Assembly (NCBI RefSeq): GCF_005518135.1
Contig: NZ_SULI01000011.1
Location: 1 to 64,000, forward strand
DNA from: Shimia litoralis
Lineage (GTDB): Bacteria; Pseudomonadota; Alphaproteobacteria; Rhodobacterales; Rhodobacteraceae
DNA length: 64,000 nt
Direction of reading: 5' to 3'
The notes beneath the pieces were generated by a model. The model made no database searches. It saw only the letters and a program-made list of their open reading frames with translations, and was not told the origin of the DNA. Shown here one piece after another: positions 43,615-52,703 of this stretch (positions are counted from its first letter, which is position 1; every line of letters begins with the position of its first letter). The translations under genes and the position numbers were made by a program.

Positions 43615-44508
43615 CTAGTGTGCGTCACTGCGGACGCCCTCGCGCTGCAGTCGTTCACGCAGCACTTCGATTTCGATTGTCAGGTCGCTCTTGTCATCCA
43701 GCAACAGTTTTTGCGTTCGCGCGGCAAAGTTCTGTTCCAGATCATTGAGCAGCGCTTCATAGTCTGTTCTGGCTTGGGCGTCGCGATTACGTGCATAAAT
43801 GTCCGAAAACTTGATCGTCGCATCACGTGCGCCCATCAAATAGACACTCAAATACTTTCTAGCGGCGGTCAAATCTCTGGGATCGTCTTCAATGGTTCGA
43901 AACAGCTGGCGTACGGTGGTTTGAAAATGCGCCACCCGCGTTTCGAGCGCGCGATCACCTGACCGCATGATGGCATCGCTCATGGCGGCCAAATGGGTTT
44001 CGGCCTCGTCGACGGCGCGTGCAACGCGATCATTCTGGAACTGGTCGACGCCTTCGAGGCCCTTGTCCGAAAGCGGATCAAGCCCAAACGCGAAGCCGTG
44101 CAGAGCCGACCCGATCACACCGTAAATTGCTGCCTCTGGAACTCCCGCACCAGACGCCCATCCCGCAAGCGCCAAGCCGATGCCCGTTAAGAACGATCCG
44201 GCAATTTTGCGCGGAAAAACAGGGCGACGTGCCACTTTGCGTGCGTCATAGGCTTCTTGTGCCAAAAGGCCTTCTCTGGTGAGCCATGCGGCACATATCA
44301 GTATCGCCAGAGCGCCAAGATTTAGGCCAAGCGCCACTGGACCGTTGCCAAATGCCTGCCAAATAAGGGGCAGAGGCGCGATAAACAGCATATTGATGCG
44401 CCCGCCCACGCGGCTGCGCTTGGCGTTTTGAAACGTGCCTGATGGTTGAAGCGGCTCCGAACTTGCGTGGCTGTCGGGGCTGAATTTTCCGCCAAATTTC
44501 TGCGCCAT
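43615..44508 (-). CDS. XpaC-like 5-bromo-4-chloroindolyl phosphate hydrolysis family membrane protein
   Basis: A 297-residue protein with membrane segments in the first half (about 38-80 and 105-145) and a helical C-terminal half ending DKSDLTIEIEVLRERL. The name comes from the Bacillus xpaC phenotype and does not prove a hydrolase. The ATG at 44508 follows GGGGG and overlaps the stop of the 27-residue peptide gene (TAATG). Partner of the TelA gene downstream. Probable inner-membrane anchor for TelA; this is inference from gene pairing. Confidence 0.75.
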   Translation of the reverse strand: MAQKFGGKFSPDSHASSEPLQPSGTFQNAKRSRVGGRINMLFIAPLPLIWQAFGNGPVALGLNLGALAILICAAWLTREGLLAQEAYDARKVARRPVFPRKIAGSFLTGIGLALAGWASGAGVPEAAIYGVIGSALHGFAFGLDPLSDKGLEGVDQFQNDRVARAVDEAETHLAAMSDAIMRSGDRALETRVAHFQTTVRQLFRTIEDDPRDLTAARKYLSVYLMGARDATIKFSDIYARNRDAQARTDYEALLNDLEQNFAARTQKLLLDDKSDLTIEIEVLRERLQREGVRSDAH

Positions 44509-44591
44509 TACACGCCCCCTGCAATGGAGACATAAAAGATCAATATCACAAGCAATACAAATGCCAGTTTTTGTAACCCAGTGCCGGACAT
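44508..44591 (-). CDS. 27-residue single-pass membrane peptide ahead of the XpaC-like gene
   Basis: A short frame begins ATG at 44591 with MSGTGLQKL and continues as an unbroken hydrophobic stretch (AFVLLVILIFYVSIAGGV). The stop TAA overlaps the XpaC-like ATG as TAATG, so the two would be translationally coupled. A GGGGG stretch lies 11 bases before the start. Its size, single predicted helix and tight coupling suggest a membrane micropeptide that assists the XpaC/TelA complex. No homolog search was possible. Confidence 0.55.
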   Translation of the reverse strand: MSGTGLQKLAFVLLVILIFYVSIAGGV

Positions 44592-44713
44592 CGTGTCCAA
44601 TTCCCCCGCTAAGCCTGCCCAAAACTTAGGTAGTTTCGCGCGCGGATACTAGGGGGAACATATTGTGCGATAACTCATGCCTGAGGGCGCGATATTTTGC
44701 GCATCGCAAGTTA

Positions 44714-44745
44714 GGCCCACCTTGCGGGTCACGTCATGGTGGGCC
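44714..44745 (-). terminator. Possible terminator after rluB-type gene
   Basis: An 8-bp inverted repeat GGCCCACC...GGTGGGCC with a 16-base loop lies 8 bases past the stop at 44754. There is no T-run, so the call is weak. Confidence 0.35.
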
Positions 44746-44753
44746 GCATGGTT

Positions 44754-45536
44754 TTAGCGTGTGCGGGTACGCTTTGGTTTTGGGCGGGCTTCTGGTGCTT
44801 TGCCGCCATCAAGACCAAGCTGGTCGCGCATGACGCGTCGGCGAATTTCTTCGACTTCGCCAGATTTGAGTTGACCAAGTTGAAAAGGTCCGTAAGAGAC
44901 GCGGATCAAGCGGTTCACAGCCAAACCGACGGTTTCCATAGCCCGGCGAATTTCACGATTTTTACCTTCGCGAAGTCCAATAGTGATCCACGCGTTGGCG
45001 CCTTGCTGACGGTCAAGAGAGACCTCCATGGGCTGAAAGCGCTCGCCTTCAATTGTGATCCCCTTGCGCAAGGGGGCCAATGTATCCTCGGTCGGGCGAC
45101 CGTTCACGCGCACGCGGTATTTGCGCAGCCATCCCGTTGAGGGCAGTTCGAGCTTGCGTTTGATGTCTCCGTCGTTGGTAAGCAACAACAGGCCTTCGGA
45201 ATTCAGGTCAAGGCGTCCGACAGACATGACTCGCGGCATGTCCTCGGGCAGAGCGTCAAAAATCGTCTCGCGGCCTTTTTCGTCTTTGTGGGACGTCACA
45301 AGACCTGTTGGCTTGTTGTACAGCCACAAGCGTTCCGGCTCGGCTTCCTTGATGGGCTTGCCATCGACGGTGATCCGATCTTTGTCCGTCACATTCAGTG
45401 CAGGGCTGGCAAGTGTCTTGCCATTGACGCTGACGCGCCCTGCTTGGATCATGCGTTCGGCTTCGCGACGGCTGGCAACGCCGGCTCGTGCAAGAACTTT
45501 GGCGATGCGGTCGCCTTCTGGTGTTTGCTGAGTCAT
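44754..45536 (-). CDS. rluB: Pseudouridine synthase, RluB/RluE family
   Basis: A 260-residue protein. An N-terminal S4 RNA-binding domain (RIAKVLARAGVASRREAERMI) precedes the synthase domain with the catalytic Asp in GRLDLNSEGLLLLTND near residue 109. A basic tail ends the protein. It makes pseudouridine in 23S rRNA (RluB position 2605 in E. coli) or a related site. It is divergent from tadA, a common arrangement. Confidence 0.88.
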   Translation of the reverse strand: MTQQTPEGDRIAKVLARAGVASRREAERMIQAGRVSVNGKTLASPALNVTDKDRITVDGKPIKEAEPERLWLYNKPTGLVTSHKDEKGRETIFDALPEDMPRVMSVGRLDLNSEGLLLLTNDGDIKRKLELPSTGWLRKYRVRVNGRPTEDTLAPLRKGITIEGERFQPMEVSLDRQQGANAWITIGLREGKNREIRRAMETVGLAVNRLIRVSYGPFQLGQLKSGEVEEIRRRVMRDQLGLDGGKAPEARPKPKRTRTR

Positions 45537-45598
45537 GCAGGGTTCCTAGCGCTTAATCAGGGATTGCGAAAGGGGCTTTGACGGTGCATCCCTTAGGG

Positions 45599-46051
45599 AT
45601 GGTATTTACGAGCTATATGGATTTGGCGCTGCAAGAAGCCCGCGCAGCACAGGCGCGGGGCGAAGTGCCTGTTGGCGCTGTGCTCGTGTCCCCAGACGGA
45701 CAGGTGGTGGCGCAGGCCGGAAACCGGACGCGAGAGCTTTGTGATCCGACGGCGCACGCAGAGATACTGGCGCTGCGTGCAGGGGGATTGATCCTTGGGT
45801 CCGAGCGATTGACCGGATTTGACCTGTACGTGACGCTGGAACCATGCCCGATGTGCGCCAGCGCCATATCACAGGCGCGGATCGCGCGGGTGTATTATGG
45901 TGCCGATGACCCAAAGTCCGGCGGCGTGGCGCATGGGCCGCGGGTTTTTGACCACCCTCAAAGCCATCACACTCCCGAAGTTTATGACGGGATCGGGGCT
46001 TTGGAAGCCGAAAACCTGTTACGTGCCTTTTTTGCAGGCAAGCGGCGTTAG
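45599..46051 (+). CDS. tadA: tRNA adenosine(34) deaminase / nucleoside deaminase
   Basis: About 150 residues. The zinc site is complete: HAE at 53-55 and PCPMC with Cys83 and Cys86. TadA converts A34 of tRNA-Arg(ACG) to inosine. I chose the ATG at 45599 because the sequence after it (VFTSYMDLALQEAR) matches the family start; a TTG at 45578 or ATG at 45617 are alternatives. It is divergent from the rluB-type gene. Confidence 0.88.
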   Translation: MVFTSYMDLALQEARAAQARGEVPVGAVLVSPDGQVVAQAGNRTRELCDPTAHAEILALRAGGLILGSERLTGFDLYVTLEPCPMCASAISQARIARVYYGADDPKSGGVAHGPRVFDHPQSHHTPEVYDGIGALEAENLLRAFFAGKRR

Positions 46052-46131
46052 GGCGACGTACCTTGCCCGCCACCCACCTGCGCCCTAGCGCCGGCAAAAA
46101 GGGGGCTTGGGCGAGGGGGGCGGGCTTTGAC

Positions 46132-46824
46132 TTACAATTCGATTGGTTGCAGGATTTCCGGCTCGATTACGTCCACATCCGGTAGCCCCTCGGCAAGATC
46201 TTTGGCCGATTGTTCGAGGATCGGGAAGCTGCGGTAGTGATAGGGGATCACGGTTTTGAAATTGAAATAACGCTTGGCGGCATATGCGGCGGCTTTCATG
46301 TCCATGGTGAAATGGCCACCAGCGCTCAGAATACCGACGTCCGGACGATAGTAATCACCGATCCAGTCCATGTCCGCCATTATGTCCGTATCCCCGGAAA
46401 TATAGATCGTGCGGCCCTCGGCGCGCAGAATATATCCGCATTCGCTGCCAGCCGCTAACGGGCCTGTTTCACTGGCCATCGTCGAGGAATGGACCGCGTT
46501 GACCATGGTCAACTGCACGCCGCCCAAATCGACGGTGCCGCCCTTGTTGAAACCGACGGTGTCAACGTGTTCATGCGCGCCCCAATGGGACATTAGATCA
46601 TACTGACCCACGATCGGGATCGACAGCTTGCGCGCCAGCGGCAGCATATCGGCGACGTGGTCGATATGGGCATGCGTCAGGATCAGGTGTGTCGCGCCGC
46701 GCACAGCTTCGTCCTGTTTGTCCAGCGGCAAAACAGGACTGTCCGTCAGCCATGGGTCAACCAGCAGAACCTGCCCTGACGTTTCAATGCGCAATGATCC
46801 GTGCCCAAGCCAGATGATTTTCAT
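46132..46824 (-). CDS. UPF0173 metal-dependent hydrolase (metallo-beta-lactamase fold)
   Basis: A 230-residue protein. Metal ligands are in THAHIDH (His51, His53, Asp55, His56), followed by a later VHSS and a GDTDIMADMD motif. It has the UPF0173 pattern; function unknown. GGAG six bases upstream sets the ATG at 46824. A longer frame to 47280 is read through the intergenic spacer and is not used. The 237 bases between this gene and gatC hold the divergent promoters and nothing else I can support. Confidence 0.87.
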   Translation of the reverse strand: MKIIWLGHGSLRIETSGQVLLVDPWLTDSPVLPLDKQDEAVRGATHLILTHAHIDHVADMLPLARKLSIPIVGQYDLMSHWGAHEHVDTVGFNKGGTVDLGGVQLTMVNAVHSSTMASETGPLAAGSECGYILRAEGRTIYISGDTDIMADMDWIGDYYRPDVGILSAGGHFTMDMKAAAYAAKRYFNFKTVIPYHYRSFPILEQSAKDLAEGLPDVDVIEPEILQPIEL

Positions 46825-47061
46825 GTCATTCTCCCTGTTGGTTTTGCGGCACGTTAACACGGCTTCGTCATTTGGAAAGGCCCGTCTTGCGATCGTGCCT
46901 GCTGGGGCAAAGCCCGGGACTGGCCAACGCCGTGGGGCTGATTTGCGATCCTCAAAATGGGGCAGGGGGGTCCAGTTTGGGGCCTTCGGTCGGGCTGAGT
47001 GCTTGCACCGCCCTTTGCGGGGCGCTAAAGGCTTGGGCCAAGTTGCAACCGGAGTATTGGC

Positions 47062-47349
47062 ATGTCGATTGACAAGGACACCGCCGCGCGCGTGGCAAAG
47101 CTCGCGCGGATCAAGGTCGAAGAGGACGCGCTGCCCGCGCTGGCGCAGGAATTCAACACCATCCTCGGCTTTATCGAACAGTTGAACGAAGTCGATGTCG
47201 AAGGGATTGAACCGATGACGTCGGTCACACCGCAGCGCCTGAAGCGGCGCGTCGATGAAGTGACGGACGGCAATCAGCAAGACAAGGTGCTCAAGAACGC
47301 GCCTGATGCGCGCGAAGGCTTTTTTGCGGTTCCGAAGGTAGTAGAATAA
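47062..47349 (+). CDS. gatC: Aspartyl/glutamyl-tRNA amidotransferase subunit C
   Basis: A 95-residue GatC, with the family start [28 protein letters not shown] and the EPMTSVTP motif. It stabilises the GatAB core that makes Gln-tRNA or Asn-tRNA. GGAG precedes the GatC start by 7 bases. Its stop overlaps the GatA start (TAATG). Confidence 0.93.
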   Translation: MSIDKDTAARVAKLARIKVEEDALPALAQEFNTILGFIEQLNEVDVEGIEPMTSVTPQRLKRRVDEVTDGNQQDKVLKNAPDAREGFFAVPKVVE

Positions 47350-48836
47350 TGACTGATCTCAATACACTAGGTCTTGCTGAGGCCCGTGATAAACTACGCG
47401 CAAAAGAAATCACCTCTGTGGATTTGACACAGGCTTGTCTGGACGCCGCAGAGGCATCCGGGGCCTTGAATGCGTTTGTCCACCACACACCAGACATTGC
47501 TTTGGCGCAAGCGAAAGCAGCGGATGCGCGTTTGGCGACAGGCGACGCGCATGACATGTGCGGGTTGCCATTGGGCATCAAAGATCTTTTCTGTACAAAA
47601 GGTGTTGCGAGCCAAGCAGGCTCAGCGATCCTTGAAGGGTTTAAGCCCGAATACGAATCTACCATTACGCAAAACTTGTTCGACGCTGGCGCAGTGATGC
47701 TCGGCAAGTTGAACATGGATGAATTTGCGATGGGGTCTTCGAACGAAACCTCAGTTTACGGAAATGCGGTCAGCCCGTGGCGCCGTGGCAACGACGATAC
47801 TGCTTTGACACCCGGCGGGTCGTCTGGCGGGTCTGCGGCAGCCGTGGCAGCCGATCTATGTCTGGCGGCGACCGGAACGGATACCGGGGGTTCGATCCGA
47901 CAGCCCGCAGCCTTTACCGGAACTGTGGGAATTAAGCCGACGTATGGTCGGTGCTCGCGTTGGGGCGTCGTTGCGTTTGCGTCTTCTTTGGACCAAGCGG
48001 GTCCGATGACAAAGTCCGTGCGGGACGCGGCGATCATGCTCGAGGCGATGGCAGGTCATGATGCCAAAGACAGCACAAGTGCCGAATTGGCTGTGCCAAA
48101 TTTCGAAGCTATGCTCACCGGAGACATTCGCGGGAAAAAGATCGGTATTCCAAAAGAATATCACATGGACGGCATGCCCGAAGACATCGAAGCCCTGTGG
48201 GCGCAAGGCCGCGAGATGCTCAAGGCTGCAGGTGCTGAGATCGTCGATATCAGCTTGCCACATACAAAATACGCGTTGCCCGCGTATTATGTGATTGCGC
48301 CGGCCGAAGCGTCTTCGAACCTCGCGCGTTATGACGGTGTGCGCTATGGTCATCGCGCCAATCTGGCGGCAGGGGACGGCATCACCGAGATGTACGAAAA
48401 GACCCGCGCCGAAGGCTTTGGTCACGAGGTCCAGCGCCGCGTGATGGTGGGCACATATGTATTGTCTGCTGGTTTCTATGACGCGTATTATAACCGCGCT
48501 CGGCGTGTGCGCGCGCTGATCAAGCGTGACTTTGAACAGGTTTTTGCCGCGGGCATTGATGCCATCCTGACACCGGCGACGCCATCGGCGGCCTTTGGTC
48601 TGGGCGAGATGGACAACGAAGATCCGGTGAAAATGTATCTGAACGACGTATTCACCGTCACCGTAAACCTTGCTGGATTGCCTGGTATTTCGGTTCCAAC
48701 AGGTGTGGACCACCAAGGTTTGCCGTTGGGGCTTCAGTTGATTGGCCGTCCATGGGAAGAGGGCGATTTGCTCAATACTGCCTATGCGCTTGAGACAGCT
48801 GCCGGTTTTGTAGCCAAGCCCGGAAAATGGTGGTAA
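47349..48836 (+). CDS. gatA: Aspartyl/glutamyl-tRNA amidotransferase subunit A
   Basis: A 495-residue amidase-signature protein. The Ser-cisSer-Lys triad is Lys78 (GIKDLF), Ser158 (PGGSSGGS) and Ser182 ([10 protein letters not shown]). It releases ammonia from glutamine for amidation of mischarged Glu-tRNA-Gln or Asp-tRNA-Asn. GatB is not nearby; in this group it commonly lies elsewhere. Translation is coupled to gatC. Confidence 0.95.
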   Translation: MTDLNTLGLAEARDKLRAKEITSVDLTQACLDAAEASGALNAFVHHTPDIALAQAKAADARLATGDAHDMCGLPLGIKDLFCTKGVASQAGSAILEGFKPEYESTITQNLFDAGAVMLGKLNMDEFAMGSSNETSVYGNAVSPWRRGNDDTALTPGGSSGGSAAAVAADLCLAATGTDTGGSIRQPAAFTGTVGIKPTYGRCSRWGVVAFASSLDQAGPMTKSVRDAAIMLEAMAGHDAKDSTSAELAVPNFEAMLTGDIRGKKIGIPKEYHMDGMPEDIEALWAQGREMLKAAGAEIVDISLPHTKYALPAYYVIAPAEASSNLARYDGVRYGHRANLAAGDGITEMYEKTRAEGFGHEVQRRVMVGTYVLSAGFYDAYYNRARRVRALIKRDFEQVFAAGIDAILTPATPSAAFGLGEMDNEDPVKMYLNDVFTVTVNLAGLPGISVPTGVDHQGLPLGLQLIGRPWEEGDLLNTAYALETAAGFVAKPGKWW

Positions 48837-48870
48837 ACCTGTTCAAAACAACATTGAGCAGGCACACGAC

Positions 48871-49683
48871 ATGCGAGCTATATTGACAGGCTGCGCCATT
48901 TTGGCGCTGGCCGCATGCCAACCCAAAATTCCCGATAGCGCCGCAGGCGTTGGGTTTGACAATGCGGTGTTGTCACCGCCCCCCCCCGCACCGGTGCAGA
49001 CCGTTGCGGCGGTTCCACCGCCGACGGCTGTGTCTGAAGAGGCGATGCTTAAACCGGTTCCAACCATTGCGGCGTCAAAACCCAAACCACAAAGCGTGCG
49101 AGTCACCTCGGCACCCGTGCAGACACCTCAAGCCAAACCACCCGCGACAGCCAGCGCTGTTACGGCTGCGCGTGCGAGCGCGGCTGAACCAGCGTCACCG
49201 AGCCGCGCAACACCAAGTAGCCCGCAAAAGACACCTGACGGCGTTGTGCATGCAAGCCCGTCCAATCCTGCACCAGGAACAAGCAGCAATGCGGGCATTT
49301 CGGATGAAAATGATTTTGCCGCTGTCGGGTCTCGGCGCTCGATAGAAGACGATGCTGCGCGCAAGGCACAGAATTCGGCCAACTATCAACTTATTCAACC
49401 GACAGCCGTGCCTGCCAGAACGAACTCTGGTCCGAATATCGTTGCGTTTGCACTGTCGACAACGCATGCGGTGGGCACGCAAGCGTATGGTCGCATTGGC
49501 CTCACCAGTAAATCCCGCCATGCCAAGGCATGTGCGAAATATCCATCAAGCAACGAAGCCCAAAGCGCATTCTTGGCCAAAGGTGGCCCAAAGAATGATC
49601 GGTTGGGCTTGGACCCTGACGGCGATGGCTATGCGTGTGGTTGGAATCCTGCCCCATTTCGCAAGGCTGCGCGGGGCGGTTGA
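48871..49683 (+). CDS. Lipoprotein with C-terminal Excalibur-like calcium-binding domain
   Basis: A 270-residue protein. The lipobox ALAAC puts the modified Cys at about residue 16. A long Pro/Ala/Thr-rich linker follows (about 30-150), then a C-terminal domain at about 220-265 with paired Cys and the acidic loop DPDGDGYACGW (Excalibur type). Likely anchored to the outer membrane with the C-terminal domain in the periplasm. Its stop overlaps or abuts the amidase gene, so the two probably act together at the cell wall. Confidence 0.8.
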   Translation: MRAILTGCAILALAACQPKIPDSAAGVGFDNAVLSPPPPAPVQTVAAVPPPTAVSEEAMLKPVPTIAASKPKPQSVRVTSAPVQTPQAKPPATASAVTAARASAAEPASPSRATPSSPQKTPDGVVHASPSNPAPGTSSNAGISDENDFAAVGSRRSIEDDAARKAQNSANYQLIQPTAVPARTNSGPNIVAFALSTTHAVGTQAYGRIGLTSKSRHAKACAKYPSSNEAQSAFLAKGGPKNDRLGLDPDGDGYACGWNPAPFRKAARGG

Positions 49684-49697
49684 GCGCTGTGAGCGAG

Positions 49698-50351
49698 ATG
49701 CTGTATGCCCCGTGCCAGAGTTATGGGCCCAGACGTGCAGTGGGAGCGCCAGAAATCATCGTGCTGCACTATACGGCGATGCACAGCGCCCAAGCCGCGC
49801 TGGATCGGTTGTGTGACCCTGACATCGAGGTGTCCGCGCATTACCTGATCGCAGAAGACGGATGCGTCTGGAGCATGGTGCCCGAAGACATGCGGGCGTG
49901 GCATGCGGGTGCTGGCCAGTGGCGCAACATTCAGGATGTGAATTCACATTCCATCGGCATCGAGCTGGCCAACTGTGGAGATCACCCGTTCAGCGAACCA
50001 CAGATGTATGCGCTGGAAACGTTGATGCAGGATGTCATGGCGCGATGGGGAATCGCCCCCATAGATGTCATTGGACATTCAGATATGGCACCGGATCGAA
50101 AGATTGATCCGGGCCCGCGTTTCGACTGGCGCAGATTGGCCCGCCAAGGGCTGTCCATTTGGCCAGATGGGGTGCTGGGTCCAGAGATCGATGTCGCGCA
50201 ATTTTGTGCCGCCTTACATCGCTTTGGATACCCCGAGTGCCCTTTTGAGACCCTGCTTAACGCGATGCGCCTCAGGTTTCGGCCTTGGGGGCGCGGCCCG
50301 CTAGCATCGGAAGATATGGCGATCGCCACGGCATTGGCGCGGCTGAGGTAA
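49698..50351 (+). CDS. N-acetylmuramoyl-L-alanine amidase (AmiD-like)
   Basis: About 217 residues of the amidase_2 (AmpD/AmiD) family. Zinc ligands are His in IVLHYTAM and His in VIGHSDMAPDRKIDPG, with Asp in the latter. It cleaves the bond between muramic acid and the peptide stem. I use the first ATG; a GTG at 49689 or a TTG at 49680 that overlaps the lipoprotein stop are equally possible starts. No signal peptide is evident, so it may act on cytoplasmic muropeptides as AmpD does. Confidence 0.85.
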   Translation: MLYAPCQSYGPRRAVGAPEIIVLHYTAMHSAQAALDRLCDPDIEVSAHYLIAEDGCVWSMVPEDMRAWHAGAGQWRNIQDVNSHSIGIELANCGDHPFSEPQMYALETLMQDVMARWGIAPIDVIGHSDMAPDRKIDPGPRFDWRRLARQGLSIWPDGVLGPEIDVAQFCAALHRFGYPECPFETLLNAMRLRFRPWGRGPLASEDMAIATALARLR

Positions 50352-50410
50352 GATGCCGGGCACTGTATCTCACGAGTTGACCATTCCTGTGTGACCTCCT
50401 ATTTGGTCAG

Positions 50411-50820
50411 GGCGCAGAGGGCTGGATGGCCGCGGGGCCTTAGGGTCGCGAGGAAAGTCCGGACTCCACAAGGCAATGGTGCCGGGTAACGCCCGGCTGG
50501 GGCAACCCAAGGGAAAGCGCCACAGAGAACAGACCGCTTTGGTGTGTCGCTTGCGGCAGACCAGAGTAAGGGTGAAACGGTGGAGTAAGAGACCACCGCG
50601 GGACTGGTAACAGGACCGGCAAGGCAAGCCCCACCAGGAGCAATGCCGAATAGGAACCTCGCGCGGGATTGATCGGTTCGCCGATATCGCCGCAGGGACG
50701 CTTTGGCCCAGAGGTTCGGGTTGGCAGCTAGAGAGAATCTGGTAACAGATTCTCAAGATGAATGGTCATCCAGAGGAGGGTTCCTCCTTGGACAAAATCC
50801 GGCTTATAGGCCCTCTGCGC
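50411..50820 (+). ncRNA. rnpB: RNase P RNA (bacterial type A)
   Basis: A 410-base RNA with the family marks: GAGGAAAGTCCGG in the P4 strand near the 5' end, the later GAACAGACCGC region, and 5'-3' pairing of GGCGCAGAGGG with CCCTCTGCGC. The GGTTCC region near 50780 also fits. It is the catalytic RNA that trims tRNA 5' ends. It lies between the amidase gene and rpmG. Confidence 0.96.
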
Positions 50821-50941
50821 AAAAAATCAGGGTCGAAAATGCACGGATCGACATAAACCTGTGATGAATGCTGGGTTTCTTGCCAACAAGCTGTTGACTC
50901 GGGCGCAGGCATCCGTAAAAGGCACCTTCATGAGATTTTCA

Positions 50942-50958
50942 CGAGGCGTTGTGCCTCG
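50942..50958 (+). promoter_or_regulatory. Short hairpin in the rpmG leader
   Basis: CGAGGC-GTTGT-GCCTCG forms a 6-bp hairpin just before the AGGAG site of rpmG. It may affect translation, but the call rests on position alone. Confidence 0.3.
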
Positions 50959-50973
50959 CGCAGGAGAAGAAAA

Positions 50974-51141
50974 ATGGCGAAGCCTACCACAATCAAGATC
51001 CGCCTGAACTCGACCGCGGGCACGGGCCATTTCTATGTGACCAAAAAGAACGCGCGAACCATGACCGAAAAGATGGTCGTACGTAAGTACGATCCGGTGG
51101 TGCGCAAGCATGTCGAGTACAAAGAAGGCAAGATCAAGTAA
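50974..51141 (+). CDS. rpmG: 50S ribosomal protein L33
   Basis: A 55-residue L33: [18 protein letters not shown] start and the C-terminus [20 protein letters not shown], as in Alphaproteobacteria. It has no CxxC zinc pair, so it is the zinc-independent form. AGGAG lies 7 bases before the ATG. A strong terminator follows. Confidence 0.95.
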   Translation: MAKPTTIKIRLNSTAGTGHFYVTKKNARTMTEKMVVRKYDPVVRKHVEYKEGKIK

Positions 51142-51163
51142 GATCACTTTCTTAGACACATGC

Positions 51164-51194
51164 AAAAGCCGTACCAACTCTGGTGCGGCTTTTT
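51164..51194 (+). terminator. Rho-independent terminator after rpmG
   Basis: An AAAAGCCG...CGGCTTTTT inverted repeat with a second inner pairing (ACCA/TGGT) and a T-run, 22 bases after the rpmG stop. Confidence 0.85.
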
Positions 51195-51253
51195 GCTTTT
51201 GACGCTTTCGGCTGCACCTGAATTTCCAAATTCGAAATTCCAGGAAGCCGATT

Positions 51254-51769
51254 ATGCCCCCCCTATCTTTCTCTATTCGCGCCGCTGGTGCGTCCGACAG
51301 AGTGCCCGTAACGCGGTTACTGCGCCGCTCTTACCCTCAGCTCTTGTGTCACGATTATGCACCTACAACGCTGCGCGCTGCCTTGCCGCTTATTACGTCG
51401 GCGCAGCCATCGTTGTTGGGGTGTGGGACATATTTTCTGGCCGAGGATGACGAGACAGGCGTGGTGATCGGCGCAGGGGGCTGGACAGACTTTAGCCCCG
51501 CAAGAGGCATCTCAGCCGTCGGAGATGGCCATATGCGCCATTTGGCGACGGATCCTGACCATTTGCGCCGCGGTGTGGCACGCGCCCTGACACAGCATGC
51601 CTTGGCTTCGGCCTACAGGTTTGGAATGCAGCGCATGCATTGCATGAGTACCCTGAGCGCGCAGGCATTTTATGCTTCGATGGGATTTGAAGCCTATGGA
51701 GAGATAGAGCTGACGCTGGCGCCGGGAGTGTATTTCCCGGCGGTGCAGATGATCCGGGATGTCTGTTGA
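51254..51769 (+). CDS. GNAT family acetyltransferase
   Basis: A 171-residue N-acetyltransferase. The acetyl-CoA loop is in HLATDPDHLRRGVARALTQHA and the C-terminal FYASMGFEAYGEIE is typical. AGGAAG precedes the ATG. Substrate unknown. It stands alone between rpmG and a convergent Bax inhibitor-1-type gene. Confidence 0.84.
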   Translation: MPPLSFSIRAAGASDRVPVTRLLRRSYPQLLCHDYAPTTLRAALPLITSAQPSLLGCGTYFLAEDDETGVVIGAGGWTDFSPARGISAVGDGHMRHLATDPDHLRRGVARALTQHALASAYRFGMQRMHCMSTLSAQAFYASMGFEAYGEIELTLAPGVYFPAVQMIRDVC

Positions 51770-51798
51770 AGGCGCTTTTGACTGTGCTAAAACAAAAC

Positions 51799-51822
51799 GG
51801 GCCGGTCACATATGACCGGCCC
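51799..51822 (-). terminator. Terminator after the Bax inhibitor-1 family gene
   Basis: A perfect 10-bp inverted repeat (GGGCCGGTCA and its complement) with a 4-base loop is followed on the minus strand by GTTTTGTTTTA. Confidence 0.8.
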
Positions 51823-51854
51823 GATGTTCGTATCTGATTATCCGAACTGGTTGC

Positions 51855-52592
51855 TTATTCGCGGTTGCCCAGCAGTTGAAGCAAGAACATGAACATGTTG
51901 ATAAAGTCCAAGTACAGGTTCAGCGCGCCCATGATGGCGGCCTTGCCCAGCCACTCTTGATCGCCGGAATGCGCCATTTGCAGATAAGTTGTTTTGATTT
52001 TCTGCGTGTCATAGGCGGTCAGGCCAGCAAAGATCAAAACGCCGAGCACAGAGATTGCGAAGTGGATTGCAGGCGAGCCAAGGAAAATGTTGATGATCGA
52101 GGCCACCAAAATGCCGATCACGCCCATGATCAGGAATGATCCCCAACCCGATATGTCTTTCTTGGTGGTGTAACCATAGAGGGACAGACCAGCAAACGCG
52201 ATCGAGGTGACGAGGAAGACTTGAGCGATCGAAAATCCGGTGAAGGCCACGAAAATCCAAGAAAGTGACAGGCCCATGACGGCGGCGAACACATAGAAGA
52301 ACAATTGTGCGCCCGCAGCGGACAGTTTGTTAATCGCGGCCCCAAAGGCAAAAACCATGCCCAAAGGCGCAAACATGATGATCCAGCCCAAGATATTCGG
52401 CTTGAGCGTCATAGGATCACGGAACATACCAAGAAGTTCGGGTGTAGAGCCAACGGCCCATGCCACCGCAAAGGTCAGCAACATGCCAACGGACATGGTG
52501 CTGTACACTTTGTTCATGTGGGCGCGAAGTCCCGCGTCAATCTGGGCAGCGCGCGAACCTGCGGTACCCTGGATTGTGTCAAATTCAGCCAT
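51855..52592 (-). CDS. Bax inhibitor-1 / YccA family membrane protein
   Basis: A 245-residue protein with seven hydrophobic segments (from about 35 to 240) and the family segments SLYGYTTKKDISGWG and a C-terminal NLYLDFINMFMFLLQLLG. Members modulate FtsH protease or act as pH-sensitive calcium leak channels. The ATG at 52592 follows GGAGG 5 bases upstream; the longer frame begins at TTG. Divergent neighbours are a DUF1127 protein and a LysR regulator. Confidence 0.9.
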   Translation of the reverse strand: MAEFDTIQGTAGSRAAQIDAGLRAHMNKVYSTMSVGMLLTFAVAWAVGSTPELLGMFRDPMTLKPNILGWIIMFAPLGMVFAFGAAINKLSAAGAQLFFYVFAAVMGLSLSWIFVAFTGFSIAQVFLVTSIAFAGLSLYGYTTKKDISGWGSFLIMGVIGILVASIINIFLGSPAIHFAISVLGVLIFAGLTAYDTQKIKTTYLQMAHSGDQEWLGKAAIMGALNLYLDFINMFMFLLQLLGNRE

Positions 52593-52703
52593 CAAAGCCT
52601 CCGATATTGAACGATTGAGCGGTCAAGCCGCCTTTGTGTCTAATATCGGTGAGCCTGCGCGTCATTTCAAGGAATTACAGCCAAATTTGACAGATTTTCC
52701 GAC

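Noticed and set aside
46825-47280. N-terminal extension of the UPF0173 gene
   Set aside because: The extension overlaps gatC on the other strand and lacks family similarity; a good ribosome site precedes 46824.
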